64,000 nucleotides of DNA, from assembly GCF_000375465.1 (NCBI RefSeq), contig NZ_AQXH01000001.1:1015212-1079211 (forward strand). Direction: 5' to 3'. Position numbers and translations under genes: made by a program. This stretch comes from Balneola vulgaris DSM 17893. Lineage in GTDB: Bacteria; Bacteroidota; Rhodothermia; Balneolales; Balneolaceae. Shown one piece after another: positions 1 through 8,100 of this stretch (position 1 is its first letter; every line of letters starts with the position of its first letter). Under the pieces are notes generated by a model. The model worked only from the letters and a program-made list of their open reading frames with translations. It was not told the DNA's origin and made no database searches.

Positions 1-1505
1 AATTTTAGAGTAATGCTACTAGCAGCACCAATGCCAAACGTACCATTTTGTGGTGTACCCGATGCCACTTCAGGCCCTGTGTACGCTTCCACAACTGAGA
101 AAGTACCATTCCCATTAGCTGTGATAAGATCTAAATCACCATCATTATCAACATCAGCTGATGTTATATGATTACCATATGTTGAGTTTAAACTAAATGT
201 AGACTCCGTTAAAACTCCAGTGCCGTCATTCGATAATATGGATAGGTTATTGCCAACACCATTTGTTACCACCGCATCTTGATCACCATCTGAATCCACA
301 TCCAGTGCTGTTATCCAAGTAGGTGAAGTTCCTACAGTGGTGGTATTTGTACCGATATATGAGGCCCCAAATTGGTCGTAATTAACATCCACTCGGTTTA
401 CATCAAGTGCCAATACCATAGCGTCAACTCGTCCAGTGGTGCCATTTACATTTGCGGTAGCTAAGGCAACTGGATTTGTTCCAACACTCCAAGAAGAACC
501 TGAAGTAAGTGTACCACTACCATCATTCGTGAACTCCTGAAGTAAACTTGAGGTACCAATTACAACAAGTATATCAATATCGTTATCATAATCGGAATCA
601 ACGGCTTTTAAAGAAGAAACACTTGCACCCGTGGCAACGCCCTTTTCAGCATTAAAAGATCCCGTTCCGTCATTTAGAAAAACATGTAGACTGTCCGAAT
701 CAATATTGGATTGAATAATGTCTACAAAGCCATCACCATTCATGTCTGCGGCAACTTGAGATTTTGCCGGCGATTGCATTAAAGTGCCATAATCTGTTCG
801 AGCTGCAAAGGTACCTGTTCCACTACCATTGTTTAAAAATACCGACAAACTGTTCGCAGCATTGTTCGCAGTTACAATATCATTATCACCATCCTTATCA
901 ACATCAACCGTTGATAGTTCAAAAACCGACTGATTGGTAGCTAAATCAGTCCCTGCACCATAAGTCCCATCTCCATTGTTAATGAACACAGTAACCACAT
1001 TTTGGAGAGGTGTTGCAATCACTAAATCGAGATATCCATCTTCGTTTAAATCAGCTACAGAAGTGTAGTTTGCATAGTTTCCTGCACCTTTTACGGTATA
1101 ATCAACTGGAGCTTTAAATTCACCAATACTATTGTTGGTAGTTTTAAAACCGTAATAATAAGCACTAGCTAATGGGGTATTATCTGTAGCATCTTGTGCT
1201 CCGGTAGTAATCATAACACTAATTTCTTCCCCAACTTTAAAATCTTGAGAAGGGTCGAATGTTATTTGATTTCCACTTGTGCTAAAAGCACCGCTATATA
1301 TGGTGCCGAAGTTTCCAGTTACAATAATGGTTGAAGTGTCGATAGTGGCCATATCCATGGCTTCACTAAAAGTAATTACAATATTAGCGTCGGTGCTAAT
1401 ATCGTTACTATGCTTTAGTGGCGATACGGCTGTTACTGCAGGTTGAGCTAACCCACTAAACACCGTAATTATGGCCAAAAATACCGTTCCGAATAGCTGT
1501 TTCAT
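1..1505 (-). CDS. Secreted FG-GAP/VCBS-repeat protein, 3' end outside window
   Basis: The frame stays open from an ATG at 1503-1505 to the left edge (501 complete codons), so this is the N-terminal part of a larger protein. It starts with a signal peptide (MKQLFGTVFLAIITVFSGLAQ). An Ig-like Big_5-type domain follows at about residues 22-125 (VSPLKHSNDIST, TFSEAMD). After that come repeated FG-GAP/VCBS units with the calcium-binding-like core DxNxDGxxD/DVDxDGDxD (DLNEDGYLDLV, DVDKDGDNDIV, DMNGDGFVDII, DVDSDGDQDAV, DVDNDGDLDLI), a family of secreted beta-propeller-like proteins. By analogy with its neighbours it probably ends in a T9SS sorting domain, but that part is not visible. An operator-like dyad lies about 430 bp upstream. 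The ligand is unknown. Confidence 0.85.
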   Translation of the reverse strand, partial: MKQLFGTVFLAIITVFSGLAQPAVTAVSPLKHSNDISTDANIVITFSEAMDMATIDTSTIIVTGNFGTIYSGAFSTSGNQITFDPSQDFKVGEEISVMITTGAQDATDNTPLASAYYYGFKTTNNSIGEFKAPVDYTVKGAGNYANYTSVADLNEDGYLDLVIATPLQNVVTVFINNGDGTYGAGTDLATNQSVFELSTVDVDKDGDNDIVTANNAANSLSVFLNNGSGTGTFAARTDYGTLMQSPAKSQVAADMNGDGFVDIIQSNIDSDSLHVFLNDGTGSFNAEKGVATGASVSSLKAVDSDYDNDIDILVVIGTSSLLQEFTNDGSGTLTSGSSWSVGTNPVALATANVNGTTGRVDAMVLALDVNRVDVNYDQFGASYIGTNTTTVGTSPTWITALDVDSDGDQDAVVTNGVGNNLSILSNDGTGVLTESTFSLNSTYGNHITSADVDNDGDLDLITANGNGTFSVVEAYTGPEVASGTPQNGTFGIGAASSITLK

Positions 1506-1530
1506 TTTAATAAGACTAAGATGTGATAGG

Positions 1531-1554
1531 GATTCAATGAATGATTCAATGAAT
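1531..1554. repeat. Perfect 12-bp tandem duplication in the leader of the FG-GAP gene
   Basis: GATTCAATGAAT occurs twice head to tail, 26 to 49 bp upstream of the ATG at 1505. Its copy number could change by slippage and alter the leader just upstream of the ribosome-binding region. No function is shown. Confidence 0.8.
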
Positions 1555-1933
1555 TTCGAAATGATATAGATGTACTAATCTGAGGGCGCAGTACTAGCGT
1601 TAAATCCTCAGTATTTGATGGGCTTTTAAACTCGTAATGAGTTAAACCAGTTGTTATACAATCCATAGCAATAAGCAATCCATTGTTTATCGCGCCTGGT
1701 TTAGATGAACTCCAAGTTATCTATGAGTGGTGGTATCTCGTACCACCGTGTGCTTTCACATCCTTCAGCTGATAGAATCCTTTACAGTACTCTTAATTGC
1801 TGATTCACTTATGGTAGTCTCTCATTTGCTCCCCACAAGCGTTGTGATACCCATAGAATAAACTGTACCCCTAAAACCAATACGCTAGTATCAAATTACT
1901 AGCCACAAGTTTCTCAATTAGATAGGCTCGTTC

Positions 1934-1975
1934 AATAGATAAGACTACTCAATCGTATAGGCACTTGTACTCATA
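1934..1975 (-). promoter_or_regulatory. Operator-like tandem dyad, site 1 (upstream of the FG-GAP gene)
   Basis: The main dyad TATAGGCACTTGTACTCATA (1956-1975) matches the reverse complement of site 2 at 17 of 20 positions. A weaker copy lies at 1934-1953 (TAGATA-N4-TACTCA core), exactly 22 bp away, which is two helical turns. Similar pairs precede the other two surface-gene units. Binding by the nearby LuxR-type regulator is inference. Confidence 0.55.
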
Positions 1976-2082
1976 CACCAGCTTATAACATCATATAAGC
2001 ACTTTTTAATTAATGAGTTATAAAACCAAAACTGGCAAACTTTTTTAACCTTATATCTATATTACTTACATAAACAACCCAT

Positions 2083-2118
2083 AAAAAAAGCCTCCAACAT
2101 CAAGATGCTAGAGGCTTT
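2083..2118 (-). terminator. Rho-independent terminator of the 2776-aa gene
   Basis: A perfect 8-bp stem AAAGCCTC/GAGGCTTT encloses an inner CATC/GATG stem. On the minus strand it is followed by a U run (A run at 2083-2089 on the plus strand). A T-rich flank at 2119-2127 on the other side means it could also work in the opposite direction. It sits 20 bp past the stop codon. Confidence 0.85.
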
Positions 2119-2138
2119 AATTTTTTCCTAGACAGGTA

Positions 2139-5100
2139 TTATTTAATCAAGGTCATTCTATGCGATTTCACAAAATTTCCTGTGCTAATGCGATAGATGT
2201 AGATCCCAGAAGCTAAGTTTCTTGCATCAAAGGTTACTTGATGCCATCCTGCACTTCGGCGTTCGTTATTTAACAAGGTGGCTACCTTACGGCCTAGAAG
2301 GTCGAACACCTCTAAGCGCACTTCGCCTGCTTGGGGTACACCAAATCTAATCACCGTGGTTGGATTAAATGGATTTGGATAATTCTGCATTAGGTCGAAC
2401 TCAGATGGGATATCCACTACCATATCTTCAGAGCTCGTGAACATCGGGCTTGAATGCACTTCCACGGTATCTAGAGCTACGATATTATCAATGTTAGCCA
2501 CTTGTATAGCCACAAAGAAGGTATCGGCATAAGCTGGAGCTGTAATAGCTAGTTCTCCACTGTTGGTATCGAAGCCTATGGTTTGCAATGAATCTGAGAC
2601 TACACTAAAACTGAATTTAAGGGCATTGTCAGGAGTGGAAACATCGCTTACATAATCCCAAAGCTGTAGGATGCGGGTATCTTCAGTTAGGATCTCAAAT
2701 GGTTCTGGAAGTGGTGAAAATACAGGCTCGTCATCTACACCTTCTTCCCCACCCCACGATACTACAATGTTACTCGACTCACGCAAGGCTCTGAGTGCTG
2801 TAGCCCCTTCACTGTTAAGTTCAATACTTCCAATATTGATACTTTGTACGGCGGAGTTCACTTTGTCTTTCCACCCCACAAACATCTTACTCACATTATC
2901 AGAGCTCATGCCTGAACCCACCAGGAATCCAGAGATTGAATCTGGGGCCGAAGAATTTACTTTGGCTTGAGTACTAGATGTATCAGGGGCATTATCAAAA
3001 TACTGCACGCTCGAAATATCCCAGGAACTTATGTCCTGATTGAAGGATTCCGCCCCTTGGAACATACTCGCCATGTTGGTGACCTGTGAGACATTCCAAT
3101 TCAAGCTGCTAACTACTTCTTTGCCATTACCCACCTTTGTTTTTTGGCCGGGTCTATTTCCATTATCGAAAGATGATGCACCATTAAACATACCATTCAT
3201 ATTAGTTACATTTGATACATCCCAGTTACTAAGGTTTTGATTGAATGAGTTTGAGCCGTAAAACATATGTTCCATATTTCTCACAGAAGAAACATTCCAA
3301 CTTGAGATATCGGCATTAAATGCACTTTTACCCCACAAAACTAAGGCATATTCTTTTCTATAAAACATTCTACTCATATCAGTTACCTTCGATACATCCC
3401 AGTTTGAAATATCTTGATTGAAGTCTGTAGCATTAAGAAACATTTCACTCATGTTAGTTACATTTGAAACATCCCAATTTGAAATGTCTTGATTAAATGG
3501 AACCGCTATGAGACCATGACAAAATGACGACCCATAAAAGATATGAGGCTCACAATAATAGTCTATGATTCTACCTGAAAACATTCCAGCCATATTAGTA
3601 ACACTAGAAACATCCCATGAACTAATATCTTGGTTAAAATCCCTAAAGACATATTTTTTGCCCCCTCCTGACAAATTAACTTGAACCGGTCTAAAGAGGT
3701 TACTCATATCTGTAATACCTGTAGTAACTGATGTAACAAACTCAGGATTATTCACATCTTTGTTTCTAAGTGATTCCAAGCCTGCACGATCACGCTTAGT
3801 ATGTATCACCGGTTCTCCATCAATGATCACAAACCCTTGCTCGTTAATCTCCGCATCTGGTGCTTTGATGGTTACTCCATTTTCTGCGAAGTAAAAGTTA
3901 TTGTACAGTTCAACGTTCTCCTTACCTGTTTCAAGTACACTTAATTCAGGGATTTCTACTTCAACTGAAATATTGAAATTAACACCAGTGGTATAATTTA
4001 ATTTTATATCTCTAGTTTCTAATTCCCAATAACTGCTATCCGCATTAAAACTTGGAGCTACAAATCCTGTTAAGTTGGTACTATCTGCTAGATTAATTGC
4101 TGTCCATGTAAAATTTGCTTCACTATCTGAAAGTGGAACATCATCCCCTAAAACATCCATAATTAATACGGAATCTACGGAAAATCGATCGTTGCGAGCT
4201 ATCAAATCAATCTTGCTGAGCCCAATACCACCATCAATGATAGTCCAGTTAAAAGCATCGATTATTTTCTGGCGACTCTGCTCAGATCTTCGAGAATAGT
4301 TAGTACTGTCAACATCTAGGGTTAGGTTCATTGGTAACGTTTGTTCCGACCATTTGATGAGTAGAGAATCATAATTGATAATTGAAAGTGCAGTTCCTTC
4401 TAAGAAACCTTGAGACCCCGCTTGCATGAATTCTACTGAACCAATTTGCCAGTCACCCAGATTCTGATCAAAAGCTGAGGCGTTGTTCAACATGTTTCTC
4501 AGATCAGTAACTTTACTCACATCCCAACCAGAAATATCCTGATTAAAGGAAGTGGCAAACTGGAACATGTCTCGCATAGTAGTCACATTGCTAGTATTCC
4601 AACTTGATACATCACCATTGAAAGCTGTTGCACCGTCAAACATAAAACTCATGTCGGTAATCGTTGATACGTCCCAATTATTAAGGTCAGCATTCAACTT
4701 TTCAGCAGCAAAGAACATAGCTGCCGTTGATGTTGCGTTGCTAAGATCTGGAGCATCTGTGGCATTGTATACCATATTTCGAGCCCAAGCGAACATTCGA
4801 GTCATGTCTTCCCATTGAATTGAACCCCAGCTTTCTAACGAGATCAATTGATCAAGATCCCCATCCACTTCTGCATTCATGTGTGGAAACACTCCACCGA
4901 TCATAACTGTATAGGTTCCGGCATTTGCATAGGTATGCATAGGATCAGGATCATCTCCAGTGACGGTTTCTATTGTACCATCACCCCAATCAATGATGAA
5001 ATCGAAGTCTGTGATCTCAGTTCCGCCACCAGTTGGAATAGTAACCGTCTCGTTGGGTGAAGTGGTTTGCCAGCGAGTTGTAAATTCAGAAGAGGAACCA

Positions 5101-8100
5101 CCATCGTTAATTGTCCAGCCAAGGTCTGTAAGACTATTATAGCTTGAAGTGGAAATGATTGAACGCAAAGAATTACCAAACGAAATCTTAATATTACTAT
5201 TGGCTGTAACCTTTTCAGCCCATCCTATAAGCGTGGAATCATAATTTGAAGTAGATAACTCGGCATCCTGCTTAAAGCCAATTTCTATTTGAACTGTAGA
5301 TGAGCCAATAGTACCAAAAAAGTCAAAGGTGTCTACGTTTTGGATATTCCAATTCCCAAGGTTTTGATCGAAGGATTCGGTAGCTGCGAACATTCCACCC
5401 ATATTGGTCACGGAGCTTACGTCCCAACCTGAAATATCCTGATTGAAGTCTTTAGCTCCGGCAAACATCAGCTCCATATTTGTAACAGAAGATACATCCC
5501 AACCTGAAATATCTGAGTTAAATGAAGACTGAATGCCTAGGGAGAAAAACATATTTTCCATACTACTTACAGAAGATAGATCTGGAGTATCCAGGTTTCT
5601 AAACTCCAGACTGTCTGCCCCTGCAAACATCGATGCCATACTTTCCCATTGAATATCTCCCCATAGAACTACACTGCGAAGATTTGAAATAGTTGCTCCT
5701 TCCGCGCTTGCATTCATTTCAGGGAATATGCCTGCAATTCTAATGGTTTCGGTACCAAACTCTGAATAAGTGTGAGTAATAACCGGAGCGTCACCTACAA
5801 ATCGTTCAACCGTTCCGTCACCCCAATCAACTACTACATCAAAATCTGTGATATTCTCACCACCAACAGTACCTAACTGTATAGTTGGCTGTTCTGTACT
5901 AGTTACCCAGGTGGTAACAAACATATTGTATCGACCCCCATCGGTCAGTGTCCACCCTTTAAATCCAGTTAGATTATCATGAGCTGCTGAAGCGGGGCCA
6001 TATTTTGCAGAGCCTACATTCAACGAAAGATTTTCAGGCAGGTTAGCTAACTGATTCCATTTATGAAGGAGCATGTCATAATTCTGTTGAGAAAAACTAC
6101 TTCCTTGTAGAAAACCGAAAGATCCGTTATCCAAGCGGGTGGCGCTACTTATGTTCCAATCGCTTATATCTTGATCAAAAGAAGCAGCATTCAAAAACAT
6201 TGCCCCAAAGTCGGTTACCTTGCTTACGTCCCAATTTGCTAAAGGCTGATTGAAAGCAGCCGCATTTGCAAACATACCAAACATGTTTGTAACAGCGCTA
6301 GTATTCCAAGTGGAAACATTGCCGTTAAAAGAATCGGTATCCTGGAACACTCCTTGCATATTGGTTACAGCAGATACATTCCATTGACTTAAGTCCTGAT
6401 TCAAGGAATCCGCATTCTGGAACATTTCCTTCATATTGGTCACACTAGATACATCCCAAGTGGTAATATTGCCATTAAATATGGTGGCTCCATCAAACAT
6501 AAAACTCATGTCGGTGATGGTGGAGGTATTCCAACTACTTAAATCTCCATTCACTTTTTCAGCGGCAAAAAACATTCCCGCAGTTGAAGTAACGTTCGAC
6601 AGATTAGGTGCATCTGTGGCATTGTATACCATATTTCGTGCCCAGGCGAAGGTGTTCACCATGTTTTCCCATGCATTATTACCCCATTGCTCAATAGAAG
6701 ATAATTGATTCAGATCTCCATCTGCACCCGCATTCATGTAAGGGAAAGTCCCTTCTATTTGTATGGTATGTGTACCCGCTGTAGCGTAAGTATGGGAAGG
6801 ATCCGGATCATCGCCTGTAAATCGCTCAATAGAACCATCGCCCCAGTCAACAGTAAAATCAAAATCAGTAATTTCTGTGCCACCAGTTGTTGGGATAGTT
6901 ACTGTTTCATCTACACCCGTAGTAGTCCATGTAGTGATGAAAGCATTTGCAGGGTTTACGGAGAGAACTTCGTTCACGGTTACATTAAATGTGTTTGCAA
7001 CTGAAAACTCACCATCACTTGCGCTTACTGTAATGTTTGTAGTTCCAAATTTGTCTTGTTGAGGATATAAGCTCAATGTATCAGATCTAAATAAACCAAT
7101 AACAACGGTTGGATCATCTATTGCAGTAACAGAGTAAGACAATAATTCTGATGCTGTTTCCGGGTCTTTAAAATTTGGACTTACAATTATTTTGTATTCC
7201 CCAGAGTTTTCATCAACTACCACATCCGAAATTGGCGTAGTTACAAAAGGCGTCTCGTTAGCATTGGTAACTGTAATAGTCAAGGTAATGGATGAAGTAT
7301 TATTCACTTCTTGGCCATCATCGGCCTGAACAATTACTTCATATTCATTGTTACCATCTGCATCAGCAGGATTTTCGAAATCAGGTACAGCTTTAAATGT
7401 TAGAATACCTGTAGAAGCATCGATATTAAATAAACTACCATCTGTCCCTCCTGATATGGAGTAGGTCAATCCTTCATCCGCAGCACCCCCGTTTCCATTG
7501 TTGGCAAAAACATCAATGACTGTGCCCGTACCGTTCTCGGCAAATGTAGTAGTTCTTGGAGTGCCGGGTGCCAGGCTGTACTCTACGATCGCTATACCAT
7601 TTTCTCCAATCACAAACAGCTTTGTGCCATCTCCGTTGAAGGTGAGACCAAGTGGGGATATCTCCTCGTTGCCTACGGAAAATTCCTCTTCCGCACCTTT
7701 ATACACCGCCGTGGATACATCCCAAGCTACCCCCAACGTGTACTCTACTACCGCATCGCCTGATGGTCCTATTATAAACATCTTCGTGCCTTCCCCGTTG
7801 AAGATGAGACCATATGGAATTGTCTCCTGAGCTCCTATTGAAAATTCCTCCTGCATTCCCGCATATACCGCCGTGGATACATCCCAGGCCACCCCCAGAC
7901 TGTACTCTACTACTGCATCATCATTAAATCCAATCACAAACATCTTTGTACCGTCCCCGTTGAAGGTGAAGTCGGTTGGGATTGTCTCCTGGGCTGATAC
8001 GGAAAATTCTTCTTCCGACCCTCCATACACTGCCGTAGATACATCCCAAGCTACCCCCAGGGTGTACTCTACTACCGCATCGCCTGATGGTCCTATTATA

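Larger units (their letters stand above)
1506..2138. other. 633-bp non-coding region between the FG-GAP gene and the 2776-aa gene
   Basis: No convincing ORF or structural RNA was found. Reading left to right, the stretch holds the 12-bp tandem duplication, a 7-bp inverted repeat with a 5-nt loop (GGTGGTA/TACCACC, 1729-1747), a 6-bp inverted repeat (CTAGTA/TACTAG, 1885-1902), the operator-like dyads (1934-1975) and the terminator of the right-hand gene (2083-2118). If transcription starts near the dyads, the minus-strand mRNA has a leader of roughly 400 nt. Confidence 0.6.
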
